Assembly: GCA_002877985.1 (NCBI GenBank)
Contig: PNIK01000091.1
Span: 1-32,201 of the forward strand
Direction: 5' to 3'
Origin: Thermodesulfobacterium geofontis
GTDB lineage: Bacteria; Desulfobacterota; Thermodesulfobacteria; Thermodesulfobacteriales; Thermodesulfobacteriaceae
DNA length: 32,201 bases
Below, one piece after another: positions 1 to 8,998 of this stretch. The position numbers were made by a program, and so were the translations under genes. Within the stretch, counting starts at the first letter, position 1. The number at the start of each line of letters is the position of its first letter. The notes beneath the pieces were generated by a model. That model made no database searches, was not told where the DNA came from, and saw only the letters and a program-made list of their open reading frames with translations.

Positions 1-8
1 TCAAAAAT

Positions 9-398
9 TTATTTCTTATGACACTCATTACATTTGGTTGGTGCAGCTTTTCCTTGTTCTGCATTTACTTTTTGATGACAGTCAATACAATTTTTATGAT
101 AAGCTAACATATTCTTGGGTGCATTTGGAGCTTTCTCAGTTCCTCCTGTCAATCCGTGACAGGTTGAACATTTTTGTACGCCTTTGGTAGGATCTTCTTC
201 TTTATGGTGGCAAACTTTACAATCTACTTTATACTCTTCAATGTGTTTTTGATGAGAAAATTTAACAGATGCCATTTTTGCACCTTCTACAAATATTTCA
301 CACTCTGTAGGAGGTGTTACCTGTTGAGCCAAAATGTATCCTCCTCCCATTAAAAACATTCCACTAAAAATTCCAATCAAAACTTTTTTAAGCCTCAT
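9..398 (-). CDS. Tetraheme cytochrome c3-family protein (class III), exported
   Basis: ORF with N-terminal hydrophobic signal and four CXXCH motifs (CKVCH, CSTCH, CIDCH, CNECH) with cytochrome c3-like spacing; near-perfect SD upstream. Confidence 0.9.
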   Translation of the reverse strand: MRLKKVLIGIFSGMFLMGGGYILAQQVTPPTECEIFVEGAKMASVKFSHQKHIEEYKVDCKVCHHKEEDPTKGVQKCSTCHGLTGGTEKAPNAPKNMLAYHKNCIDCHQKVNAEQGKAAPTKCNECHKK

Positions 399-402
399 AA
401 AA

Positions 403-412
403 TCACCTCCTT
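403..412 (-). promoter_or_regulatory. Strong Shine-Dalgarno (AAGGAGGTGA) for the cytochrome c3 gene
   Basis: Reverse complement of TCACCTCCTT, 4 nt upstream of the ATG at 398. Confidence 0.85.
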
Positions 413-431
413 AAAAAATTTTATTTGTTTT

Positions 432-1064
432 TTAATGTTCCTCTGGTTCTTCTTCATATCCTGTAATCATGGCAATAAAATGAGCCCAAAAGGTATGTCC
501 TAAACTTGCCAAATAAAAATGAACAATAATAAAAGCCGAAAAGAATATCCATAAAGCAACATGAATTAAAGAAACTATCTGAATTCCTCCTAAAATATCT
601 CCTAAAAACTTAAATTTTATAGGATCCCAAAGTACAAGACCTGTTAAAATTTGAAGAGGAATTAAAACTACCATAATCAAAAAATAAGCCACCTGCTGTA
701 AAGGATTAAATTTATTTTCTGGTGTAGGATGATGAGGATTTTTATCTCCTATCATAATTCCAAATCCATAATATATAGCTTGACGAATAGCTCTTTTTGT
801 AAAATCAATAGGTCTCCAGAAAGGAGGCAAATAAATTTTAAAAAATTTAAGGGTAGCAAAATAATAAATAAACCAGATAAAATAATTAGCAATTAGGATA
901 AAACCTGTCCAACTATGAATTTTAACAGCTGTTTGAAAGGACATTAAACCTATTTTATCTATCCACCTTATCTGAAGACCTGTAATTATAAGAATAATAA
1001 AACAAATAGCATTTATCCAATGCCAAATTCTTACGGGTATAGGATGTAAGTAGATTTTTTTCAT
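432..1064 (-). CDS. Cytochrome b561-like / thiosulfate reductase-type b-type cytochrome membrane subunit
   Basis: HPIPVRIWHWINA start and several His-bearing TM helices, typical of Ni/Fe-hydrogenase/thiosulfate reductase cytochrome b subunits. Confidence 0.85.
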   Translation of the reverse strand: MKKIYLHPIPVRIWHWINAICFIILIITGLQIRWIDKIGLMSFQTAVKIHSWTGFILIANYFIWFIYYFATLKFFKIYLPPFWRPIDFTKRAIRQAIYYGFGIMIGDKNPHHPTPENKFNPLQQVAYFLIMVVLIPLQILTGLVLWDPIKFKFLGDILGGIQIVSLIHVALWIFFSAFIIVHFYLASLGHTFWAHFIAMITGYEEEPEEH

Positions 1065-1067
1065 TTC

Positions 1068-3776
1068 TTAGCCTCCTCTTCTTCTTCTAATAGGTATGGT
1101 AATTATTCTCAAGAAAACATGTCCTATTGCTACACCAGCTCCCGCAATTAGAGCAATTATAAAAAGTGTATCCAGAATATTTATCTTAGTCAATCCCAAA
1201 ACATAGAAATCTTTAATATTAGGTATTGTATAAGCTGAATTCACTGCACTTCTTTCTAATTCAAATTTTTCCGGTTTTTCTCCTAATTTATTTATCTCTA
1301 ATCTTCCTTTAAAAATTGCTTCAGGATTATGACAAAAGGCACAATCTTTTACAGATTCTTTCTTAGAAACTATTTTATGAGCATCATCACTATTAACCAT
1401 CACCAATTTACCCATCAATTCTACCTTAGTCTTTTCTTTAAGCATATTCATAAATTTCCATAATTCATCTTTTTGTATTATTCCATCATTGTTATAATCA
1501 AGTAAAGTCTTCATTTCTGCAGGTTCTCTACCAATAACTTTAGAAATTTCTTCTAAAGTTACGGCATTTTTACCTGATGCTAAAATCAATCTGATAGCCT
1601 TTTCACCTTTAGTATGACAAACTTCACAAGAAACTGAACTAAAATGAACATCAACAAAACTTTCTAATTTAAAAGGAGGATTGTATAACCATTTGTTATG
1701 AATTTTTTTGAGATTTTTATCATGACAAACTATACAATTATTATTAATTTGAGCTATGTTAGTAGGTAATACTTTATGTGCGTTATGACAACTTGAACAT
1801 ACAGGGGCATCTTTTTTACCTTCTTCAAGAGCTTTATAGTGAATACTTTCTTTAAGGCTCTTATCTTCTTTATCATGACATCTCATACAGGTTTGATATC
1901 TTAGTTTTAAATCAGAAGTGATTTTAGGAGTATTATGATATCCGTGACACTTCAAACAATCTGGAGCTTCTTTATTTCCTTTTAAAATCGCCTTAGCATG
2001 AATACTTTCATTATATTCAAAAGACTCCTTTTTATGACAATTGGCACATATTTCTTGAGCTTTACTTCTGTACTCAGCAAGGGATTTAAAACTTCTTATG
2101 GGGTGAGTTCTGGTAGAAAAACCAATATGGCACTGGGAACATTTTAGATCCTTATGAGCTGAAGTTAAAATTTCCCTTTCATCCACTTTTACTGACAAAA
2201 TTTCTCCATTTTCCATCTTCTTTACTAAACTCATAGAGTGACAATTCATACAATATTTATTTTCTGGAACTCCTGCAGGAACTTTTAGTGATTTTACATT
2301 ATGATATCCGTGACAATCTATACAGGAAGCTGTTTTAGCAATGGCATAATGTGCGGGATTCTTCTTAAGTTCTTCATCAGTATGACAGGTTTGACATATG
2401 TTTTTGGAAAGATTTATTGCATATTCCTTCTTGTTTTTAAAATCATAACTTGGATGTTCTTTCTTAGAAAAACCTTTATGACAAACTATACATTCAAAAT
2501 TCTTATGAACTGATGCTTTAATTTGAGCCACATCCACTTTTACACTGATTTTTTCTCCACTAGATAATTTTTTATATAAATCTAATTTATGACAGCTCAT
2601 GCAATAATCTTCATACTTAACCTTTTCTTTCCATTCTTTAATTGATTGATTTTTATGGTATCCATGACAATCAATACAGAGAAAATTTTTCATTTCTATT
2701 ATTTTAGCATGACCTTTATGTCTTGAAAGTACATCCTTAGGATGACATCTATAACATCCAGCACTTACCTTTTCTGCATAAGCCCTTTTACTCTCTATAC
2801 GCATAGGACGAGGATGATTGGAAAAGTCTATACCCTGATGACAAACCCAACAACCCACATCTCCGTGAACGGTTTTCTTAAATACTTCCTTATCTACATA
2901 AAGATCCATCTCCTCACCGCTGGGAAGTACTTTTGGAAGTCTTCTTACAAAATGACATTTTAAGCATTTATCAGTTTCTTTAAGCCATTGAGCTCTTGAC
3001 TTTACATAATGATTACCATGACATCCAAAACAAACCATTCTATCCTCTTTAAGAAATTCCTTATGAATGGGAGATAAACTATTAAATGGATGACAATTTA
3101 AACAATTTTTATAGACTTTTTTTGCGTATTCCTGTTTAGAAGATATTTGTACAGGTCTGGGATGGGTAGCAGGATCTATATCTTTATGACAGAAAAGGCA
3201 ACCTAACTTTCCATGGATAGAATTTAAAAACTTTTCTTTTTCCACATAAAGATACATTTCCTCTCCATTTGGGAGAACCTTAGGAAGTCTTTTCACAGTA
3301 TGGCATTCCAAACATTTTTCCCCATCCTTAGTCAATTCTTTTATGGGTTTAATATAATGAGAACCGTGACACTCTGCGCAAGATATTTTCCCTTCCTTAA
3401 GAATATTTTTATGAATTGGAGACAAGCCGTCTTCTGGATGGCAGTTGGCACAATTTTGAGAAACCTTTTTGGTGTATTCCAATTTACTTGCTATTTTTAA
3501 AGGTCTTGGATGGGTAGCAAGATCTATATCTGCATGACAGTCGGTACAACTAAGACTCCCATGGACAGAATTTAAAAATTTTTCTTTGTCTATATAAAGA
3601 TCCATTGCTTCTCCGCTGGAAAGCATTTTAGGCAATCTTTTTACTGAATGACACTTTAAACAACTGTTTTCACTTTTTGCAAAAGTAAGATTTCCAGAAA
3701 ATATGTAAAGACAAACAAAAACTGACAAAAATACTAATGCCCCCAAAATATAAAATAATCTATGACTTAATTTCAT
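1068..3776 (-). CDS. Membrane-anchored multiheme cytochrome c with 25 CXXCH motifs, tandem four-heme modules and an EF-hand
   Basis: 902-aa ORF; N-terminal signal/TM; 25 CXXCH counted by eye; five repeats starting with CxxCHxxxxLxKxLxxGE; C-terminal TM followed by RRRRGG. Confidence 0.9.
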   Translation of the reverse strand: MKLSHRLFYILGALVFLSVFVCLYIFSGNLTFAKSENSCLKCHSVKRLPKMLSSGEAMDLYIDKEKFLNSVHGSLSCTDCHADIDLATHPRPLKIASKLEYTKKVSQNCANCHPEDGLSPIHKNILKEGKISCAECHGSHYIKPIKELTKDGEKCLECHTVKRLPKVLPNGEEMYLYVEKEKFLNSIHGKLGCLFCHKDIDPATHPRPVQISSKQEYAKKVYKNCLNCHPFNSLSPIHKEFLKEDRMVCFGCHGNHYVKSRAQWLKETDKCLKCHFVRRLPKVLPSGEEMDLYVDKEVFKKTVHGDVGCWVCHQGIDFSNHPRPMRIESKRAYAEKVSAGCYRCHPKDVLSRHKGHAKIIEMKNFLCIDCHGYHKNQSIKEWKEKVKYEDYCMSCHKLDLYKKLSSGEKISVKVDVAQIKASVHKNFECIVCHKGFSKKEHPSYDFKNKKEYAINLSKNICQTCHTDEELKKNPAHYAIAKTASCIDCHGYHNVKSLKVPAGVPENKYCMNCHSMSLVKKMENGEILSVKVDEREILTSAHKDLKCSQCHIGFSTRTHPIRSFKSLAEYRSKAQEICANCHKKESFEYNESIHAKAILKGNKEAPDCLKCHGYHNTPKITSDLKLRYQTCMRCHDKEDKSLKESIHYKALEEGKKDAPVCSSCHNAHKVLPTNIAQINNNCIVCHDKNLKKIHNKWLYNPPFKLESFVDVHFSSVSCEVCHTKGEKAIRLILASGKNAVTLEEISKVIGREPAEMKTLLDYNNDGIIQKDELWKFMNMLKEKTKVELMGKLVMVNSDDAHKIVSKKESVKDCAFCHNPEAIFKGRLEINKLGEKPEKFELERSAVNSAYTIPNIKDFYVLGLTKINILDTLFIIALIAGAGVAIGHVFLRIITIPIRRRRGG
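1464..1499 (-). other. EF-hand Ca-binding loop DYNNDGIIQKDE within the multiheme cytochrome
   Basis: 12-residue D-x-N-x-D-G-I-x-Q-x-x-E loop followed by a predicted helix (LWKFMNMLKEK). Confidence 0.8.
1935..3662 (-). repeat. Five tandem protein-level repeats of a four-CXXCH module (about 116, 116, 121, 117, 121 aa)
   Basis: First Cys codon of each unit at 3662, 3314, 2966, 2603, 2252; next heme block starts at 1889. Confidence 0.85.
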
Positions 3777-3843
3777 TCTCGCCCCCTATTAAAAATTAAT
3801 AAATTAAATAAATTTACTATTATGTTAACCAGATTAAAATAAA

Positions 3844-3871
3844 ATCTTATAAAAACTCAAATATTTGTCAA
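3844..3871 (-). promoter_or_regulatory. Putative sigma70-type promoter for the multiheme cytochrome operon
   Basis: TTGACA (3866-3871 rc) with a weak -10 TAAGAT (3844-3849 rc), 16-bp spacer. Confidence 0.35.
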
Positions 3872-3964
3872 GAATAATAAAATTAAAATTTCACTATTTT
3901 TTATAAATAAAGCTCTAATTTTAGCAATTTTTTTCTTTTTTTTTCTAATTTATCCAAATTCCTA

Positions 3965-4516
3965 TTATTTTTGAACTTTTAACTCTGTATAAATTTTCAA
4001 TATATTTTTACAACCTTCACATAATTGTTTATCTTTTCTATCTGTATCTAAAATAGAATTAGAAAAAGCCATCACGCATTTAGGATTTTCACAATGGGGT
4101 AGATAAAAAAGATGTCCCAATTCATGAGTAGCCTCTTTTAAAATTCTTTCTAAAAAAAGTTTTTCATTTGGTTTTTGTCCGTAAAACTCAGGTTTAAGTC
4201 TTGTTAAAGAAATTATTCCTATACCCGATCTTATGTCTGCTTGACCAAAAATAAAATTCAACCCTGAAGCATAAAGATCAACATCTACAACGAGTAACCA
4301 CTTTTCTTTAGGATCTTTTTTTAGTTTTTTTGCCTCTCCCATTATAATATCTGCCAAATATTGATTTTTTCTAAAATCATAAGCTTTAGAAATGTCCAAG
4401 TAAAGGTAAGCTATATCAAGTTGTGAAGAATAGATATTTTTAAGATGTTCTTTTAAATTCTCAAGTTCTTTCTCTTTTAAAGTACAAAAAAGAAATTTAA
4501 TGGAGATTTTGTTCAT
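3965..4516 (-). CDS. amzA: Archaemetzincin family zinc metalloprotease
   Basis: HELGHLFYLPHCENPKCVM...CEGC matches HEXXHXXGX3HCX4CXM-CXXC of archaemetzincins. Confidence 0.9.
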   Translation of the reverse strand: MNKISIKFLFCTLKEKELENLKEHLKNIYSSQLDIAYLYLDISKAYDFRKNQYLADIIMGEAKKLKKDPKEKWLLVVDVDLYASGLNFIFGQADIRSGIGIISLTRLKPEFYGQKPNEKLFLERILKEATHELGHLFYLPHCENPKCVMAFSNSILDTDRKDKQLCEGCKNILKIYTELKVQK

Positions 4517-4621
4517 TTTTTAAAAATTTTTATTTAAGTTTCTTTAAAAAATTATTCAAATCATGACCTTTGTCAAGATAAATAAATTTGTTATTTTATT
4601 AAATTTTATTATATTAAAATT

Positions 4622-6400
4622 ATGAGCTTAAAAAAATTCTTTTCCTTGTTTTTTATTTTTATTTTCTCCTTTTTATTAATTTCCTATATTTTCATCTATA
4701 AGTTTTTAGAATTTGGATTTTTATCCTTAAAGAAAGAAGAAGCTAAAAAAGTTATAAGTAAAGTTGAATTTTATTTCCAAAAAGAACTTGATAAATTACA
4801 CAATTTAACAAAAGATTGGGCTGCTTGGGATGAAGCATATCTTTTTATGCAAAATAAACAGCCATATTTTATAAAATCTAATATTATTCCAGAAACCTAT
4901 TTAAACCTTAAAATAGATCTACTTCTCTACACATATTTAAATGGGGGTATCAAAGCAGGAGGTCTTTTTAATAAAGAAAATAAAAAAATTTATATTAACA
5001 AAGAAATTTTGCATCTTGTTAAATCTACACTTGAAAAATTTTCTAAAAAAAATCAATATAATTATAAAAAACTAATTATTTTCATAAATAAGCCTTTTAT
5101 ATTAGCTGTTTATCCTGTTTTAAGATCTGATTTTACAGGTGTTCCTAAAGGATACCTTTTTATGGGAAAATTCTTAACTTCTGAAGAATTAGATACTGTA
5201 GCCAATCTATTTAATATAAAGGAATTAAAAATTCTTAAGTCTGATAAACCTTCACCAGAAATTAATTTTATAAAAGTCGACCTTAAAGAAGTTATTTTGG
5301 AAAAAACCTGGTTTTTAAATGATCAAGCCTTAAAATTAAGGATGGGTTATATTGTTGTTGGAGAATCCTTAATAAGATCTTTTATTTTTTATGTAGTAAT
5401 TACACAGATATCTTTACTTTTGATATTTGCTATAATGGTATCATTCTTAATAGATAAACACATTTTAAAACCTCTATTAAAACTTCTTAAAGAAATTGAT
5501 CAAGTAAAAAATAAAGAAAAAACAAGACTTTCCTTAGAATATAATACCAAGGAATATGAAAATTTAGCTAAAGTTATAAATAAATTTTTAGAGGATATTT
5601 CTATAAGAGAAAATATTTACAAGACAGTGGCAGAAAAAACTGAGAATCTGATCATACTCTTTGACAAAGAAAGAAATATAATTTTCCAAAACACAAATAC
5701 AAAAATATACTTCAACTCAGAAGAGCTTAAATCTTTTATAAATAAATTTTTAGAAGAAGCAAAGGGTTTAAATTTCTCCGAAGGGAAGTTGAAGATTAAT
5801 GAAATTTCTTTCAAAAATTACTGGTTCAATTTTCAAGTAATTAAGGTTTTTAAGGATTTATATTTATTAATTGGACAAAATATTACTGAATTAAAATTAA
5901 AGGAAGATGCTCTTTTCAGAATGGCTACTCATGATTTCTTAACGGATCTTTATAATCGCAGATACTTAGAGGATGTCTTACAAAGAATCGCGGCAGCCTC
6001 AAAGAGGGGGGAAAAATTTGTATTGTTATTTATAGACTGTAACGACCTTAAAAAAATAAATGATCTTTATGGCCATTTAGTAGGAGATGAAGTTTTAAAG
6101 AGTGTTGCTAAAGCTATAAAAGAAAATATTAGAAAGGAGGATTTAGCATCTCGCTGGGGAGGAGATGAGTTTGTAGTAATTTTAAATCACTGTGATAAAA
6201 ATACAGGAATAAAAATTGCTGAAAGAATAATTAGCAATTTAGAATCCTCAGAAATCAAAACAGATTTTGCAAAAATTAAACCTAGTGTAAGTATAGGGCT
6301 TGTGGAAATTGATGAAACTAAAGAAATAAATGAAATATTAAATTTAGCAGATAAACTTTCTTACAAATCTAAAGAAACAGGAAAAATAGAATATGATTAA
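4622..6400 (+). CDS. Membrane CHASE4-like/HAMP/PAS-like/GGDEF diguanylate cyclase
   Basis: N-terminal [14 protein letters not shown] (CHASE4-like), second TM, RWGGDEF with upstream RKED I-site. Confidence 0.9.
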   Translation: MSLKKFFSLFFIFIFSFLLISYIFIYKFLEFGFLSLKKEEAKKVISKVEFYFQKELDKLHNLTKDWAAWDEAYLFMQNKQPYFIKSNIIPETYLNLKIDLLLYTYLNGGIKAGGLFNKENKKIYINKEILHLVKSTLEKFSKKNQYNYKKLIIFINKPFILAVYPVLRSDFTGVPKGYLFMGKFLTSEELDTVANLFNIKELKILKSDKPSPEINFIKVDLKEVILEKTWFLNDQALKLRMGYIVVGESLIRSFIFYVVITQISLLLIFAIMVSFLIDKHILKPLLKLLKEIDQVKNKEKTRLSLEYNTKEYENLAKVINKFLEDISIRENIYKTVAEKTENLIILFDKERNIIFQNTNTKIYFNSEELKSFINKFLEEAKGLNFSEGKLKINEISFKNYWFNFQVIKVFKDLYLLIGQNITELKLKEDALFRMATHDFLTDLYNRRYLEDVLQRIAAASKRGEKFVLLFIDCNDLKKINDLYGHLVGDEVLKSVAKAIKENIRKEDLASRWGGDEFVVILNHCDKNTGIKIAERIISNLESSEIKTDFAKIKPSVSIGLVEIDETKEINEILNLADKLSYKSKETGKIEYD

Positions 6401-6404
6401 AAAA

Positions 6405-6478
6405 TCGGGGCGAGAGGATTTGAACCTCCGACCCCCTGCTCCCAAGGCAGGTGCGCTTCCAGGCTGCGCCACGCCCCG
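6405..6478 (-). tRNA. tRNA-Pro (anticodon UGG)
   Basis: Reverse complement CGGGGCG...CCTGC-CTTGGGA-GCAGG...GGTTCAAATCC...CGCCCCGA folds as a cloverleaf; CCA not encoded. Confidence 0.93.
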
Positions 6479-6510
6479 CAAAATTTATTAGAATTAATTA
6501 TAAATTATTT

Positions 6511-7105
6511 TCAGCAAAATACAAGTTTTGTATGTGCCCATACCATTTGAGATGGAGATTAATTTTTTTTATCCTCTATTCCATTATGCGGTCTCTCCGT
6601 ATTATATCATAATAAATATTCCAATTAAATTCCTGTTAAATCCATCTAAATCTTCTTCTAATTGCCACTTGATAAATTACTTGCATAATAACTTAACTTT
6701 GATCTTTCCTCCCATCGAAGTAACCCCTTTCCTTCAAATACTTTTATAATTCTTCCTATAGTTGAAACTGATATACATTTAATCCCCTTCTCCTTACAAT
6801 ATCTATCAACTACAGGCTTTAACTTCTCTTTACCTATCTTTGGATGCTCTCTTCTATAATTCAAAATAAATTTTTCTTTTAGCAATTCTTGGCTTTGATA
6901 TGAGACTCTCAAGCTTGCCTCCACTCTCCCTAAACTGCTTCTTCCAACGATATATAGTTGCTCGAGAAATACCATATGCAGAAACTTCCGCAGATGTCTC
7001 ATATTTGTGATGATACTCAATTACCTTAAGTCTAAAATCACTTCCTACCTTTTTAGAAGCATCTCCAATTGATGAAAGCCTTTCAGCCATTTTTGCATCC
7101 CATTT
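6511..7105 (-). pseudogene. Degenerate, internally deleted IS481/IS3-like transposase remnant
   Basis: HTH part (AERLSSIGDASKK...YGISRATIYRWKKQFRE), frameshift, then REHPKIGKEKLKPVVDRYCKEKGI..VSTIGRIIK, then directly EEDLDGFNRNL...YNTERPHNGIEDKKN*SPSQMVWAHT; DDE core absent. Confidence 0.8.
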
Positions 7106-7148
7106 TACTACCTTTTTATTTTCTTGAAAGCTTCTGAGCTTATGCAGA

Positions 7149-7600
7149 TGGAGTTTAAATTTTTTCTTTTTTTAGTATTTTTAAATTATGATTATTTCCA
7201 CCTTTCAGGATAAATGTTACGATTCTAAAGGAAAAGAAATTCCCTGTTTTAATACTGGGTAGGATGAAGAAATTAAAAGTGGTATTCCTTTTTCCGGAAC
7301 CGAGGTTTGAAGTAATTGGAGAAATAATTTTTGATAATTTAACAGGGCTTTTCTGGACCAAAAAGGCAGACCTTGGCCCTGGTTTAGTTACTTGGAATGA
7401 GGCCTTTGAAATTATAATGAGCTTAATAGAAAAGAATTTTTAGGTTTTTCTGATTGGAGACTTCCTAATATAAATGAACTTGAAAGTCTTGTAGATACTG
7501 AATATCATTTCCCTGCCCTACCCCTTTATATCCCTTTGAGGATGTCAAAGAGTTTTACTAGTCCTCAACTACAAGCTTTTATGATCCTCATAAAAACTAA
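7149..7600 (+). pseudogene. DUF1566 / Lcl C-terminal domain protein, disrupted
   Basis: Across frames: MEFKFFLFLVFL.. / CYDSKGKEIPCFNTG*DEE / PEPRFEVIGEIIFDNLTGLFWTKKADLGPGLVTWNEAFE / FLGFSDWRLPNINELESLVDTEYHFPALP / YPFEDVKEFY*SSTT, the DUF1566 signature set (TGLxWTK, DWRLPNxxELESL, WSSTT). Confidence 0.78.
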
Positions 7601-8985
7601 CTCTCTATAAATTTTAAAGCTTTCTCCAACCTTTTTTTTACCCTTTCTTTTCCCAAAACTTTCATTATCTCAAAAAGCCCTGGACTCACCATTTTTCCTG
7701 TTAAGGCAATCCTTACAGCCTGAGCAATATTTTTTAATTTTATACCTGACTTTTCTGCAAGGTTTCTGAAATATTCTTCAAGTTTTTTCTCATCAAAAGG
7801 TAAATCTTTTAAATCTTCAATAATTTTTTGGAGTAAAGGTTTGATTTCTGGAACTAAAAATTTCTTAGCAGAATCTAAATCATATTTAACCTCCTCCACC
7901 AAATAAAATTCCATCATTTCAGCCATTTCAAGCAGGGTTTTACTCCTTGTCTTTACAGTTTCTATAGCAGAAAGAAGATATTCTTCAGAAAAGTTTCTCA
8001 AATCATAAGCTTTGAAAAAAGATTTAAGATTTTCTAAAAGGTATTTATTATCGCTATTTCTTATCCAATAGGCATTTATGGCTAAAAGTTTGTCTTGATC
8101 AAATCGTGCAGGAGAAAGATTAACATCTCTTAAATCAAATTTTTCTATTAATTCCTCAACAGTAAAATATTCTTGATCTCCATATCCCCATCCAAGACGG
8201 GCAAGATAATTGATAAGCGCCTTAGGTAAAAATCCAGCCTCTCTATATTCCGAAATTGATTTTGCTCCATGTCTTTTTGATAGTCTTGCTCCATCAGGTC
8301 CAAGAACCATAGGAATATGAGCAAATTCAGGGGGATAGGCTCCAAGAGCTTCATAAATAAGAAGTTGTTTAGGGGTATTTGAAATATGATCATCTCCTCT
8401 TATAACATGAGTTATTCCCATAGTTATATCATCTATCACTACCGCAAAATGATAGGTAGGCGTTCCATCTGAACGCACAATTATAAAATCATCTATTTCC
8501 TCTGCTGGAAAAACAATTTTTCCTCTCAAAAGATCTTCAAAAACTATTTCTTTAATTTCCGGAACTTTAATTCTTAAAGCCCTACCCTCACCTGGACCCA
8601 AATTTTTATTTCTACAAGTTCCGTCATATTTTGGTTTAAGTCCCTTTTCTAACATTTCTTTTTTCTTTTTTTCTAAAACTTCTTTACAACATTCACAATA
8701 GTATGCCTTCCCTTCTTCAAAAAGCTTTTTAGCGTAACTATTGTATATTTCTAATCTTTCACTCTGGAAATAGGGACCTTCATCCCAATCAAGCCCGAGC
8801 CATTTTAAAGCTTCTATAATAGAATCTACATATTCTTTTTTAGATCTTTCTTTGTCCGTATCTTCAAAGCGTAATATAAACTTTCCTTTATTATGCCTTG
8901 CAAAAAGCCAGTTAAAAAGTGCTGTTCTTGCTCCTCCAAGATGCAAATGCCCTGTAGGACTGGGAGGAAATCTGGTAACAACCAT
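7597..8985 (-). CDS. gltX: Glutamyl-tRNA synthetase
   Basis: RFPPSPTGHLHLGGARTALFNW (HIGH-type) and ARLSKRHGA (KMSKS-type) motifs. Confidence 0.96.
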   Translation of the reverse strand: MVVTRFPPSPTGHLHLGGARTALFNWLFARHNKGKFILRFEDTDKERSKKEYVDSIIEALKWLGLDWDEGPYFQSERLEIYNSYAKKLFEEGKAYYCECCKEVLEKKKKEMLEKGLKPKYDGTCRNKNLGPGEGRALRIKVPEIKEIVFEDLLRGKIVFPAEEIDDFIIVRSDGTPTYHFAVVIDDITMGITHVIRGDDHISNTPKQLLIYEALGAYPPEFAHIPMVLGPDGARLSKRHGAKSISEYREAGFLPKALINYLARLGWGYGDQEYFTVEELIEKFDLRDVNLSPARFDQDKLLAINAYWIRNSDNKYLLENLKSFFKAYDLRNFSEEYLLSAIETVKTRSKTLLEMAEMMEFYLVEEVKYDLDSAKKFLVPEIKPLLQKIIEDLKDLPFDEKKLEEYFRNLAEKSGIKLKNIAQAVRIALTGKMVSPGLFEIMKVLGKERVKKRLEKALKFIES

Positions 8986-8998
8986 GTTAAGCTCCTTT

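Noticed and set aside
2301-3500. Plus-strand ORFs 2301-2513, 2742-2963 and 3300-3500
   Set aside because: Antisense to the repetitive cytochrome gene; low-complexity translations without family similarity.
6528-6749. Plus-strand ORF of 73 aa
   Set aside because: Antisense to the transposase remnant.
6550-7153. Direct repeat AGATGGAG at 6550-6557 and 7146-7153 as a possible target-site duplication
   Set aside because: The left copy lies inside the transposase C-terminal coding remnant, so it cannot be a flanking duplication; 8 bp may be chance.
7155-7361. Minus-strand ORF of 68 aa
   Set aside because: Opposite to the recognisable DUF1566 pseudogene; no own motif.
7260-7561. TAG codons at expected Gln and Trp positions as possible amber recoding
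   Set aside because: The same gene also has several frameshifts, so ordinary decay explains them.
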